From assembly GCA_040386935.1 (NCBI GenBank), contig JAZKEQ010000017.1, forward strand, positions 17,427 through 81,426: a stretch of DNA of 64,000 nucleotides, in the 5' to 3' direction. Every line of letters begins with the position of its first letter. The first letter of the stretch is position 1. The notes under the pieces were generated by a model. The model was not told the origin of the DNA. It saw nothing but the letters and a program-made list of their open reading frames with translations, and did no database searches. Below, one piece after another: positions 52,314 to 60,713 of this stretch. Both the position numbers and the translations under genes were made by a program. This DNA comes from JABMMZ01 sp040386935 (lineage in GTDB: Bacteria; Bacteroidota; Bacteroidia; NS11-12g; UBA955).

Positions 52314-54916
52314 AAATTGATTTTATAATTAACGTTTGGCAGAATGGGGAAAAGGCTTACCATTCTTAATACCCTATTGCCTGAATTATCATAAGCCGGA
52401 GTCACATAAAATGTATTATAACGATTGTAAACATTATAGGCACCTATACTCCAAACTCGTTCATACTTTGTTCTAATACGTTTAAAATTAACACCAAAAT
52501 CCAGTTTGTGGTAATCTGGAAATTTAAAGGCATTTCGTTCACCAAACACATAAATAATATTATCGGGTGAAAGCCCCGAACCGGCATAATACACCTGTGT
52601 AGGTAATGTTGTATTGGCTCCGCTTGTGTAAACCCAGGTAGCGGCCACATCTATCGTATTAGTGATGCGGTGGTGTGCTACTATCGACAAATTGTGACGC
52701 CTGTCGTATTTATAAGGAAATGCTTTCCCATTATTGATTTCATTAAACTGTCTGAAGTTCCAACTATAAGTATAGCTTATCCATCCCGTTGTTTTGCCAT
52801 TCTTTTTTTCTATCAGGGTTTCAATACCATAGGCCCAACCTTTACCTACAGTTACTTTGTCTTCCCAATTATTATCTTTTCCTATATAGTTTGATAAGTC
52901 TTTATAATCTATTAGGTTGCCCATATTCTTATTAAATCCTTCAACATTCAACACAATATGCTTATTCGTGTAGCCCACCCCTATACTTGTTATATTAGAA
53001 TATTCAGGTTTAATTTTATTGGTTGAGGGCAGCCACAAGTCAATAGGGAGACCTGCATTAGAACTGGTCAAAAGATGTAAAAACTGATACGAATTACTGT
53101 AAGCTCCATGAATCAGAAAATGTTTATTCAGCTTATAGTTAAGATTGATCCGGGGCTGCGGCCTCAGATATTGAACACCTTGTAAGTTGTATTGTGCATA
53201 CAACATCCCTAAGGTAAGATTAACTTTCCTGTGTATGCGCAAATAGAGATCTGTATAGGCATTGAACTCAATACTCTGAACCGATTCTTTTGTTGATGGT
53301 ATTGACTTTACAATACTATTACTGAAAGTGCTAACTTCTCTTGAAAATTCATGGAATACAAATCCACTTCCCATTTTAACGTTTAGCCAGTTCAATGGCT
53401 TGTACTCAACATTGTACATGAGGTTCCAGTCTCTAATAACTGAAAGAAACTTATAGTTGTAGACATTCTCAATATTCTGGCTGTCGTTTTGTTCTGTATA
53501 GGAATAATCTGACTCATTGCCAAAATTGTAACGGCTGTAAGAAGCCAAAAACCAGCCAAAGAGTTTTGGTGTAATAACATGATTGTATCTGATTGAACCC
53601 AACTTGTTTCCCCAAAAAAGGGTCTGATTATCCTTTTCTTTAACAACTTTCTGCGGATCCTTTATTTTAAAAGAATTTTTTATGAAAGAATTATCAAGAC
53701 CGCTATACAGACTCAATGAAATTTGATGATTGGCATTGAATCTATGATTAATTTTACCATTAAAATCATAAAAATAATAACCGCTATAAATTGGCGAATA
53801 CTGATTGCTGAACAAGGTGGTTTTTGTGATAGAATTGAGTAAATCAAAGTACGAGCGCCTGCCTGATACCACCATAGTAGTTTTTTTATTGCGACTGATG
53901 GGGCCGTTAATCATTAGTTTAGAAGACAAAATACCCACAGAAACCAAATAGTTTATTTTTTTAGTATTGCCGTCAATCGTTCTCACATCTATCACACTGC
54001 TTAGTCTTCCGCCATATCTTGAACTCAATCCTCCTTTATACAATGTTACATCTTTTACTACATCAGAATTAAAAATACTGAAAAACCCATAGATGTGTGA
54101 GGGATTATACACCGGCACATCATCCAATAGAATAAGGTTCTGGTCGGGTCCACCACCTCGAATATTAATCCCTGTCGTACCGTCATTTCCGGCATTAACC
54201 CCCGGCAATAACTGAAGACATTTGATGATATCTGTTTCGCCAAACAACACAGGGAATTGTTTAAGTGTATTGGTATTTAGCCTGTACTCATCAGGTTTAA
54301 ACTGAGTGCCGTTATTTGGCTTCGATGTTACCGTGAATGAAGGGAGGATAAGGTTAGGTTTTAAATTAACATTGTAAATAAAGTTGGCATTCAGATAAAA
54401 TGCATTTGCCACAATTTGATATCCCACATAAGAATACGCAATATTAACACTGTCCTCATCCAAAGTAAGGCTATAAAATCCATCCTGATTAGTGGTTGTG
54501 CCTTTTAAAGAGTATAGATTGTAGACATTTGCATTGATAAGTTTTTCGCCAGTCTTTTCATCATAAACAAAACCGGAAATTGTATATTTTTTAATTTTTG
54601 TTTCCTGTTTTGTAATGATAATATTATTGCCAAATAACACACTAAAATTTAACTTATGCGGTTGGAGCAATAATACCAAAACAACACTAAGCTCCTCATC
54701 TTCAGCCTTAAAATTAAATTTCCCTCCGGGAATAATTCTTAAATTGTAATTGAAAGTAACACCGGCCTTTTTTTCAATTTCCTTTAAAATTTCCGGAATG
54801 GTTTGCTTATTGACTTTAATGCTGATTTTTTTGTTCAATACATTGTTCTGGGCCATGAGTTTGGGCATCCCGATAAACAACATGAGACAACAAGTAAAAA
54901 CAGTCAGCCTAAGCAT
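52310..54916 (-). CDS. TonB-dependent receptor with STN (signal-transducing) domain
   Basis: 868 residues. Signal peptide to MAQ-NN; STN domain (~25-90: KISIKVNKQTIPEILKEIEK); carboxypeptidase-D regulatory-like domain (~110-190: YTISGFVYDEKTGEKLINAN); plug (~205-310: PVLFGETDIIKCLQLLPGVN, GINIRGGGPDQNLILLDDVP); 22-strand barrel ending in NVNYKINF. STN receptors signal to a FecR anti-sigma factor, and a FecR gene is encoded 29 bases upstream. Likely a siderophore or oligomer importer; ligand unknown. Confidence 0.94.
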   Translation of the reverse strand: MLRLTVFTCCLMLFIGMPKLMAQNNVLNKKISIKVNKQTIPEILKEIEKKAGVTFNYNLRIIPGGKFNFKAEDEELSVVLVLLLQPHKLNFSVLFGNNIIITKQETKIKKYTISGFVYDEKTGEKLINANVYNLYSLKGTTTNQDGFYSLTLDEDSVNIAYSYVGYQIVANAFYLNANFIYNVNLKPNLILPSFTVTSKPNNGTQFKPDEYRLNTNTLKQFPVLFGETDIIKCLQLLPGVNAGNDGTTGINIRGGGPDQNLILLDDVPVYNPSHIYGFFSIFNSDVVKDVTLYKGGLSSRYGGRLSSVIDVRTIDGNTKKINYLVSVGILSSKLMINGPISRNKKTTMVVSGRRSYFDLLNSITKTTLFSNQYSPIYSGYYFYDFNGKINHRFNANHQISLSLYSGLDNSFIKNSFKIKDPQKVVKEKDNQTLFWGNKLGSIRYNHVITPKLFGWFLASYSRYNFGNESDYSYTEQNDSQNIENVYNYKFLSVIRDWNLMYNVEYKPLNWLNVKMGSGFVFHEFSREVSTFSNSIVKSIPSTKESVQSIEFNAYTDLYLRIHRKVNLTLGMLYAQYNLQGVQYLRPQPRINLNYKLNKHFLIHGAYSNSYQFLHLLTSSNAGLPIDLWLPSTNKIKPEYSNITSIGVGYTNKHIVLNVEGFNKNMGNLIDYKDLSNYIGKDNNWEDKVTVGKGWAYGIETLIEKKNGKTTGWISYTYSWNFRQFNEINNGKAFPYKYDRRHNLSIVAHHRITNTIDVAATWVYTSGANTTLPTQVYYAGSGLSPDNIIYVFGERNAFKFPDYHKLDFGVNFKRIRTKYERVWSIGAYNVYNRYNTFYVTPAYDNSGNRVLRMVSLFPILPNVNYKINF

Positions 54917-54945
54917 TCAGACTGCTAATTTACTTCTTTTTAAAT

Positions 54946-55854
54946 TTATTTTATAATAACCTTTGATTTCAAGGTCTTGCTGAGAAGGTCAGCGGCTTGT
55001 TCAGCAGTAAGCTGAGAGAAGGTCAATGTTAGTTTTTCATTCTTCAGATTTTCATCAAAAGAAAACTTAACACTGTATTGCTCCTCAAGGGCTTTGATGA
55101 TGTTTTCAAGACTTTCGTTTTCGAAAATCAGTTTTTGTTCAAGCCATCCAAGCGTATTGACTTGTATTTTATTCAGTTCAAATTCTCCGTCCTTTATTTT
55201 CTTAATTACATCTCCCGGTTTCATTGTAAAAGGTTTACTGCCATTTGGCTGAAATGCAATTTTTCCTTTGGCAAGGGTTACTTCAAAACAAGCTTTGTCG
55301 CTGTTTCTATCTTTAATATTAAATTCTGTTCCCAGAACAGTAACATTACCCTGTGATGTTTTTACTGTAAAAGGTTTGCCGTTGTGAACAATGCTGAAAT
55401 AAGCTTCTCCACTTAATTCAACAATGCGCTCATCGCTGTTAAAATCATTGTGTTGAATAGTACTTTGCTTATTCATTTTAATTACCGAACCATCAGGCAA
55501 TAGAACTTCTTTGGTGGTGTTTTCAGAAGCATAGGCCACCATCTGAATCGGTTCAGGGAGATTGTAGCGCCAAAGACCAACAGCTATTCCTAAAACAATG
55601 ACAGCTGCAACTGCCCATTTTAAAATTGGGAATGTGCGTTTAGATGCTTGAGTGATTGGGATCACATTATCAGTCGTTATACGCGACTGCAATTTGGCCC
55701 AATTAGCACCCGTACGTGCGTCAGGATAGGCATACCCCGAAGACTTGGCAAGAATGCTTTCTACCGCTTTGATGTCCTTTTCAGACAAATCTCCTCCCTC
55801 AGCCAAACCATTGGCTATGAAATCAGGAAAAGGATACTTGTTTTGATTGGACAT
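54946..55854 (-). CDS. FecR family anti-sigma factor (DUF4974 C-terminus)
   Basis: 302 residues: ~75-residue cytoplasmic N-terminus, one membrane helix (~77-95: WAVAAVIVLGIAVGLW), FecR domain (~115-215: VLLPDGSVIKMNKQSTIQ, GTEFNIKD, VTLAKGKIAF) and DUF4974 (~235-302: LIFENESLENIIKALEEQY). It should relay the state of the TonB receptor's STN domain to an ECF sigma factor. No sigma gene lies within this window's copy of the locus; instead a 55-codon ORF is immediately upstream. The N-terminus lacks the TaEE..WL motif usual in FecR, which that ORF carries. Confidence 0.93.
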   Translation of the reverse strand: MSNQNKYPFPDFIANGLAEGGDLSEKDIKAVESILAKSSGYAYPDARTGANWAKLQSRITTDNVIPITQASKRTFPILKWAVAAVIVLGIAVGLWRYNLPEPIQMVAYASENTTKEVLLPDGSVIKMNKQSTIQHNDFNSDERIVELSGEAYFSIVHNGKPFTVKTSQGNVTVLGTEFNIKDRNSDKACFEVTLAKGKIAFQPNGSKPFTMKPGDVIKKIKDGEFELNKIQVNTLGWLEQKLIFENESLENIIKALEEQYSVKFSFDENLKNEKLTLTFSQLTAEQAADLLSKTLKSKVIIK

Positions 55855-55862
55855 GGTCGGTT

Positions 55863-56030
55863 TTATTTAATTGCTCTTAATGATTGTTGGAAGTTTTGTT
55901 GTACAAAGCCCAAAAATAACTGATTTGCAGGGTTATTTTTTAACCAGTTTTTCAAAAAAACTTCTTCCTCAGCCGTACAAAGCCCGGCTATGTATTTAGT
56001 AAATAAATTGGCTTGAATTTGCTCTTTCAT
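55863..56030 (-). CDS. 55-residue protein resembling the N-terminal domain of FecR
   Basis: ATG 56030 to TAA 55863, ending 8 bases before fecR. Begins MKEQIQANLFTKYIAGLC, then TAEEEVFLKNWLKNNPANQ and a Gln/Phe/Leu-rich end. The pattern F-x-K-Y-(hydrophobic)-x-G-x-C-T-x-E-E-x-x-x-(6)-W-L-x-x-x-P is the one seen at the cytoplasmic start of many FecR anti-sigma factors. It may therefore be the sigma-binding part of FecR encoded as a separate small protein, or a remnant. Supported by coding quality and tight spacing; not experimentally known to me. Confidence 0.65.
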   Translation of the reverse strand: MKEQIQANLFTKYIAGLCTAEEEVFLKNWLKNNPANQLFLGFVQQNFQQSLRAIK

Positions 56031-56104
56031 CTTTTGGATTGATTTTAATAGCGTCTACCCCTTAATACAATTTTCAGTACCCCACCCCCCAAAGAAATCT
56101 CAAA

Positions 56105-56146
56105 ATATTTACAAATATTTGACTATCAGTGCAATATATTTACAAA
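56105..56146. repeat. 11-bp direct repeats, 31 bp apart, upstream of the FecR locus
   Basis: ATATTTACAAA at 56105-56115 and 56136-56146, in the AT-rich 129-base gap between wbqC and the 55-codon ORF. On the minus strand they read TTTGTAAATAT; near-consensus AATATTTG lies between them. The spacing of three helical turns suggests paired regulator sites. A G-rich minus-strand stretch (56087-56099 region) lies downstream of them. Nothing else is evident in this gap. Confidence 0.4.
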
Positions 56147-56159
56147 ATAAAGAAAATTA

Positions 56160-56735
56160 TTATGCTTTTTTACCCAAAATATGGGCCGAATCAGGGCCTT
56201 CGTTGAACAAAAGATCCAGTATACTCAGACCCTTCATAAAGGTTATTTTTTCACTAAAAACCTGATAATAGTTTGTTGTAAATTCAGGAACATCAATTAC
56301 CATTAATGAACTTTCCTGCGTTTTAAGTTCAATTGGGAGTTTTAGACATTTTAAAGTCTCTAAGAGAAGCTTCAAATTCAAATCCCACAGCCTCGGCTCT
56401 TTAGATGTTATGATTGCTTCAAATCTGTAGCCGTAGTACTCAAAGAAAGGGCTTTTACCGTAGGCTGTTTGCAGAGCATTGACCAATTGTTGGGTCCATT
56501 TTTCAGCATAACTGATTTCTACTTCTCTGTATTTATTTTTTAGAGTTGCATTAACAAGTGGTATTGTAAATAGCTTACTTCCCTGAAAGGTGCCATACAC
56601 CAACCTGTTTCTCAATGTCTGGCGTTCAATCTGTATCTCATCAGCCAAAATAAGTGCATCAACATTGCAAATACCCGCATACCATCCAATAGGTGGTGCA
56701 AACAAAAGTGGTTGTGGTGTTGCTATTGCTTCCAT
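56160..56735 (-). CDS. WbqC family protein
   Basis: 191 residues. PPIGWYAGICNVDALILADEIQIERQTLRNRLVYG matches WbqC (in two parts), proteins encoded in O-antigen and capsule clusters and often next to signal peptidase or folate genes in Bacteroidota; the biochemical role is uncertain, possibly an acyl or amino-sugar modifying enzyme. Overlaps folK by 13 bases, hence an operon. Confidence 0.85.
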   Translation of the reverse strand: MEAIATPQPLLFAPPIGWYAGICNVDALILADEIQIERQTLRNRLVYGTFQGSKLFTIPLVNATLKNKYREVEISYAEKWTQQLVNALQTAYGKSPFFEYYGYRFEAIITSKEPRLWDLNLKLLLETLKCLKLPIELKTQESSLMVIDVPEFTTNYYQVFSEKITFMKGLSILDLLFNEGPDSAHILGKKA

Positions 56736-57214
56736 ACATTAACTGCTAATTTATCCTTGCAGTTCATCAGCAAGTTCGCAATCGTCTGATTGTATACCGG
56801 ATGAATGAATTGAGGAATGATATCAAAACATGGCACTAGCACAAAGCGTCTTTCGGCAATGTGTGGATGCGGTATAATAAGCTTTGGGTGTTGCATTTCA
56901 AGTGTTCCATAAAACAGCATATCAATGTCGATTATTCGTGGTCCGTACTTAACGGTTCTCTTTCTTCCCATTTGCAATTCAATGGCCAGTATTTTTTCCA
57001 ATACTATAAGAGGAGAAAATATTGTTTCAATAACGATGGCACAATTCAGGTAGTCTTGCTGAGGTACGGGCCCCCATGCACCTGTTTGATAGAACCTTGA
57101 TTTATTTATAATCCGACCGATATTACATTGAATCTTATTTTCTGCTTCAGAGAAAATTCTGGCGGTATTACCTTCATTCCCACCGAATAATAATATAACT
57201 TTTTGTCTTTTCAA
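56723..57214 (-). CDS. folK: 2-amino-4-hydroxy-6-hydroxymethyldihydropteridine diphosphokinase
   Basis: 163-residue folate-pathway kinase (HPPK) transferring diphosphate from ATP to the pterin. Motifs: LLFGGNEGNTARIF near the N-terminus, FYQTGAWGPVPQQDYLNCA, and KYGPRIIDIDMLFYG with the Mg-binding Asp pair, followed by HPHIAERRFVLVP. The start is TTG 57214; no upstream ATG exists before a divergent promoter. That promoter's -33 TTG (57203-57205) lies inside the folK start region. Confidence 0.95.
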   Translation of the reverse strand: MKRQKVILLFGGNEGNTARIFSEAENKIQCNIGRIINKSRFYQTGAWGPVPQQDYLNCAIVIETIFSPLIVLEKILAIELQMGRKRTVKYGPRIIDIDMLFYGTLEMQHPKLIIPHPHIAERRFVLVPCFDIIPQFIHPVYNQTIANLLMNCKDKLAVNVWKQ

Positions 57215-57233
57215 GATATAGTAAGTACTTTTG
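57203..57233 (+). promoter_or_regulatory. Promoter of the 57249 gene, overlapping the folK start
   Basis: TTG (57203-57205), 20-base spacer, TACTTTTG (57226-57233). Both elements match. The TTG at 57231 could be misread as a start codon but is part of the -7 box. The -33 element overlaps the first codons of folK on the other strand. Confidence 0.65.
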
Positions 57234-57248
57234 AGTCTGTATTCCTTT

Positions 57249-57698
57249 ATGAGCAGCGAAATTAAAATATTGTTTTACATTATTGGTGGTATTGTTTATT
57301 TAATCGCAACCTATTATGGGAAAGAGAAAAAGAAACAAAATGAGCGCACTATACAAAAGCGCCCTATACCTGAACAAAATGCGGAAGAGATTTTTGAGGA
57401 ATTGCGTAAAACACTTTCATTTGAAAAGCCTCCTCCCAAGGATAAGCCGGCTCCCATCAGTTTAAAAAAATCTAAACCTTCTAAGACTCCATTCCTTCAG
57501 GTTGATTATAAAGAGAAAAAGAAGAAACCGCTTGAACAATTACAAGAGCATGAGCCACATATGGATCATCATTTTAAAAATGTTGAAATTGCTGAGATGG
57601 ATACAATAGTTGAACAACCTATGGAATTCAATCCACATGAAACAGATTTAAGAAAGGCTTTTATCTACGGTGAGATTTTTAAGAGACCTCAATACTAG
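57249..57698 (+). CDS. Membrane-anchored hypothetical protein with basic low-complexity linker
   Basis: 149 residues from ATG 57249. One N-terminal helix (ILFYIIGGIVYLIATYY), then KEKKKQ and a Lys/Pro/Glu-rich linker (~30-100) and an acidic tail ending LRKAFIYGEIFKRPQY. The C-terminal AxIYxEIxxRP pattern is one I associate with a common small Bacteroidota membrane protein, unnamed. Its 3' end overlaps gtrA by 20 bases in convergent orientation. Confidence 0.75.
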   Translation: MSSEIKILFYIIGGIVYLIATYYGKEKKKQNERTIQKRPIPEQNAEEIFEELRKTLSFEKPPPKDKPAPISLKKSKPSKTPFLQVDYKEKKKKPLEQLQEHEPHMDHHFKNVEIAEMDTIVEQPMEFNPHETDLRKAFIYGEIFKRPQY

Positions 57699-58170
57699 TA
57701 TCATCCAAAGGATCTGATTTTCCTGCTTTAAATACCCAGAATTTTTGTCCTACAAAATTAAATCCTGCACTGAAAACAGTGGCAAAGAAAAACGCTAAAA
57801 ACTTATCGCCTTTGAATGATAGCAAGGCATAACTTGTTCCATCTGCCCGCGTAATTGTGGCTGAAGCCAAAAAATCGGGTATATACTCCAATGAGTAGCG
57901 ATTAATTAAAATATTGCATACAAATGAGATGGCATAAATAATAGCAAATCTGCCTATCATGCCTTTATTAGATTTTTCAGTATGGCGCCAGGTCCATTTT
58001 TTATTAAGGTAGTAAGTATATACTGACCCGATTAAAAAACCTGCAGCTTTAGAAATATCAGTATTGACTTTAAAAATATCGGATGTAAGATAATAAACAA
58101 TCAAATCAACCAGCACCGCTGACAATCCGATAATAAAAAACTTGGTTATTTGCTTTATAACTACTCTCAA
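57679..58170 (-). CDS. GtrA family membrane protein
   Basis: 163 residues with four membrane helices (FFIIGLSAVLVDLIVYYLTS; AAGFLIGSVYTYYLNKKWTW; and two more). GtrA proteins help move glycosyl-lipid carriers across the inner membrane for cell-surface glycosylation. TTG start overlaps the LD-carboxypeptidase stop as TTGA. A ~30-residue insertion between helices 3 and 4 (YSLEYIPDFLASATITRADG) is longer than usual. Confidence 0.88.
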   Translation of the reverse strand: MRVVIKQITKFFIIGLSAVLVDLIVYYLTSDIFKVNTDISKAAGFLIGSVYTYYLNKKWTWRHTEKSNKGMIGRFAIIYAISFVCNILINRYSLEYIPDFLASATITRADGTSYALLSFKGDKFLAFFFATVFSAGFNFVGQKFWVFKAGKSDPLDDTSIEVS

Positions 58171-59081
58171 AGTACTGCAAATGTAAGTAATCCATTTTGA
58201 TATGAAACAGGAATTCCAAGCGGAATTGCCAAATTATGCAAATGATGTCCTGCGTCAACATCAAAAATAATTGGGAAGCCATAATCTTTACAATGCTCGG
58301 TTATAATGGCTTTAACATCTTTCCCAAATGGAATGGTGTGATCGTGCATTTGAATAAAACTGCCAACTAAAAGCGCTTTAAGATTTTTTAAGCGACCGCT
58401 GCGTTTAAACATCAACATAAGTCGATCGATGTGATAATAATATTCATCAAGATCTTCAATGAATAAAATTTTATCATCGAACGGACATTCAGAAATACTT
58501 CCAACTATGCTGGCCAATACCGATAAATTGCCCCCTATGATTTCACCACTGAAAGGCGCGTCATTTATTTTTTCGTTATCAGTCAAATCAAAACTGTGGG
58601 GTTTTCCTTCCAAAAAATTGAGCATGCTGTCGATAGCTACTGCGGCATCCTCTAAATCTTTTCCCACTTTGTCGTGCATGAATACAGGCATAATGCTATG
58701 CAACGAGGGTATGTGGCAATGCATGGCTATATGGCTGTGTAAAATGGTAATATCACTAAATCCGGCAATCCATTTAGGTGATGCCGCTAATAAATCAAAG
58801 TCGATGCCATCAACCATCCGCAATGTACCATATCCTCCCCTGGCACACCATATCACTTTCACCTTATCATCTGCTAATAGGGTGTTAAAAAATTCAGCCC
58901 TGTAAGTATCGCTACCTCCAAATTGATTGTCGATAGCATATAATCCTTCAGGTGCATATAAGCGATAACCTCTTGACTCAATATGAGCTTTGGCATTTGC
59001 TAATTGCTCAGCACTAATGCTCCTAGCAGGGGCTGCAATGGCAATACTATCTCCTTTTTGGAGAATGGGCATACTAGTCAT
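58167..59081 (-). CDS. ldcA: LD-carboxypeptidase (S66 family)
   Basis: 304 residues. Removes the terminal D-Ala from murein tetrapeptides during cell-wall recycling. Catalytic triad visible: Ser109 in AGFSDIT, Glu209 in FIEDLDEYYY, and His279 in VDAGHH; also ARGGYGT (80-86). The family also includes MccF-type self-immunity peptidases, but the length and motifs suit LdcA. Five bases after tatD. Confidence 0.93.
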   Translation of the reverse strand: MTSMPILQKGDSIAIAAPARSISAEQLANAKAHIESRGYRLYAPEGLYAIDNQFGGSDTYRAEFFNTLLADDKVKVIWCARGGYGTLRMVDGIDFDLLAASPKWIAGFSDITILHSHIAMHCHIPSLHSIMPVFMHDKVGKDLEDAAVAIDSMLNFLEGKPHSFDLTDNEKINDAPFSGEIIGGNLSVLASIVGSISECPFDDKILFIEDLDEYYYHIDRLMLMFKRSGRLKNLKALLVGSFIQMHDHTIPFGKDVKAIITEHCKDYGFPIIFDVDAGHHLHNLAIPLGIPVSYQNGLLTFAVL

Positions 59082-59086
59082 GGTAT

Positions 59087-59860
59087 TTATTTGAGATTAA
59101 AGAGTTGCATCGCATTTTGTGTGGTCTGATCAGCTATTTCAGAGGCATTCACTTGATAAATTTCAGCAAGTTTTTCTGCGATCAAGGGCAGGTAACTGCT
59201 TTCATTTCGTTTGCCTCTAAATGGCACAGGGGGTAAATATGGCGCATCTGTTTCCAAAATCAGATATTCCAACCCAATATCTTTTAAAACATCCGGTAAA
59301 CCTGCATTTTTATATGTCAATACACCACCTATACCCAACAGATAACCCAGTTTAATAATTTCTTTTGCTTCTTCAGCTGAACCACTGAAACAATGGAAAA
59401 CACCTCCGGGTTGTTTGGGTAATTTCTTCAGACATTTGATGGTTTCGTAAGTGGCGCTCCTGGTGTGAATGGCTATTGGCAATTCAAGTTCAAGTGCCCA
59501 TTGGCATTGTATGTCAAATGCCGTCTCCTGTTCAAGTAAGGTTGTTTTATCCCAATACAAGTCGAGGCCTATTTCACCAACAGCCCAATATTTAAATCCT
59601 GAAAACAATTCCTGACGAATGCGTTCCAATTCTTCTTCATAGTTTTTTGTGACCGAACAAGGATGCAATCCCATCATCCCGTAACACATATTGGGATAAT
59701 CATTCACCAGTTGTTTTAATCCGGCTATACTTTGGGTATCTACATTAGGTAAAAGTATTTTAGTGACGTTTGCTTTTTCACAGCGTTTGAGCATGGCATC
59801 TCTGTCGGCATCAAACTCTTCGGCATACAAATGAGCATGAGTATCTATTATTGATGCCAT
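59087..59860 (-). CDS. tatD: TatD family metal-dependent hydrolase (DNase)
   Basis: 257 residues, TIM-barrel amidohydrolase. Metal site: DTHAHL (6-11), Glu in GEIGLDLYWD, His in IAIHTRSA, HCFSGSAEEA, and Asp in LETDAPYLPP. YcfH/TatD proteins are 3'-5' exonucleases or general hydrolases; role not fixed. Two bases after the enoyl-CoA hydratase gene. Confidence 0.94.
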   Translation of the reverse strand: MASIIDTHAHLYAEEFDADRDAMLKRCEKANVTKILLPNVDTQSIAGLKQLVNDYPNMCYGMMGLHPCSVTKNYEEELERIRQELFSGFKYWAVGEIGLDLYWDKTTLLEQETAFDIQCQWALELELPIAIHTRSATYETIKCLKKLPKQPGGVFHCFSGSAEEAKEIIKLGYLLGIGGVLTYKNAGLPDVLKDIGLEYLILETDAPYLPPVPFRGKRNESSYLPLIAEKLAEIYQVNASEIADQTTQNAMQLFNLK

Positions 59861-59862
59861 AT

Positions 59863-60630
59863 TTACCAGACTATTTTTTCTTTGTTTAAAAATGAGCTGA
59901 TCCCTTTTTTACAATCGTTGGTTCCTCTTGCTTCAGCATTGGCTTTGGCAGCCAGGTTCAATTGCTCCTTGATGCTCAATCCCGGGAAGGCCGCTAATAA
60001 AGCCTTTGTTTGTGCGATAGATTCGCCAGACACTGTCTTAATCAGTTTGTCTGCAAAACGCGCTACAACATCGCTTATTTCAGCCTTATTGACCATTTTT
60101 GTAATAAGTTGGATATCAAATGCTCTTTGCGCGTCAATAATATCACCTGTCAGTAATAATTGACGGGCAGCATTTTCGCCTATTCTTCGCGTTAGGAATA
60201 CAGATACGATGGCGGGAATAAATCCTATTTTTACTTCAGTATATCCAAATGTTGCTTCGGGTGTTGCATAACAAAAGTCGCACAGTCCGGCTAAACCACA
60301 GCCACCTGCTATAGCAGGTCCTTCAACCTGAGCAATGGTTATTTTCGACAAATGATAGAGAGTGCTGAACATATTCATCAGCTGGGTAGAATCTGTCAGA
60401 TTATCAGCAAGGGTATTTGACTGCAGTTGCTGTAAGTATTCTAAATCTGCACCCGAGCAAAACGCTTCACCGTTTGCCTTAATCACAATCACTTTACAAT
60501 CGTTGTTTGTATCAAGACTTTGAAATATTTCCAACAGCCGAGCGGCCATTTCATTATTCAATGCATTGCGTTTTTCAGGACGATTCAGGGTAATAGTTGC
60601 AATTCTGTTTTGAATAACGACATCAATCAT
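59863..60630 (-). CDS. Enoyl-CoA hydratase/isomerase family protein
   Basis: 255 residues, crotonase fold. N-terminal ATITLNRPEKRNALN; oxyanion-hole segment AFCSGADLEYL; VEGPAIAGGCGLAGLCDF; FGYTEVKIGFIPAIVS with the catalytic Glu. Close in pattern to methylglutaconyl-CoA hydratases of leucine degradation, but substrate remains open. First gene of the four-gene operon through gtrA. Confidence 0.92.
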   Translation of the reverse strand: MIDVVIQNRIATITLNRPEKRNALNNEMAARLLEIFQSLDTNNDCKVIVIKANGEAFCSGADLEYLQQLQSNTLADNLTDSTQLMNMFSTLYHLSKITIAQVEGPAIAGGCGLAGLCDFCYATPEATFGYTEVKIGFIPAIVSVFLTRRIGENAARQLLLTGDIIDAQRAFDIQLITKMVNKAEISDVVARFADKLIKTVSGESIAQTKALLAAFPGLSIKEQLNLAAKANAEARGTNDCKKGISSFLNKEKIVW

Positions 60631-60661
60631 GGTACAAAGAACGCAAATACCTCAGAATAAA

Positions 60662-60692
60662 AAAATCCCGGGCTTTTTGGGCCCGGGATTTT
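60662..60692 (-). terminator. Rho-independent terminator of the second giant PKD gene
   Basis: 12-bp perfect stem AAAATCCCGGGC / GCCCGGGATTTT, loop of 7; on the minus strand it is followed by a further T-run. It ends the gene at 60714 and separates it from the enoyl-CoA hydratase operon. Confidence 0.9.
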
Positions 60693-60713
60693 AGTATGAA
60701 TGTTTGATCTGAA

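Noticed and set aside
55855..55862. Small ORF and FecR as one frameshifted gene
   Set aside because: FecR has its own full cytoplasmic N-terminus and an ATG after a separate TAA; no slippery sequence at the junction. Kept as an alternative only.
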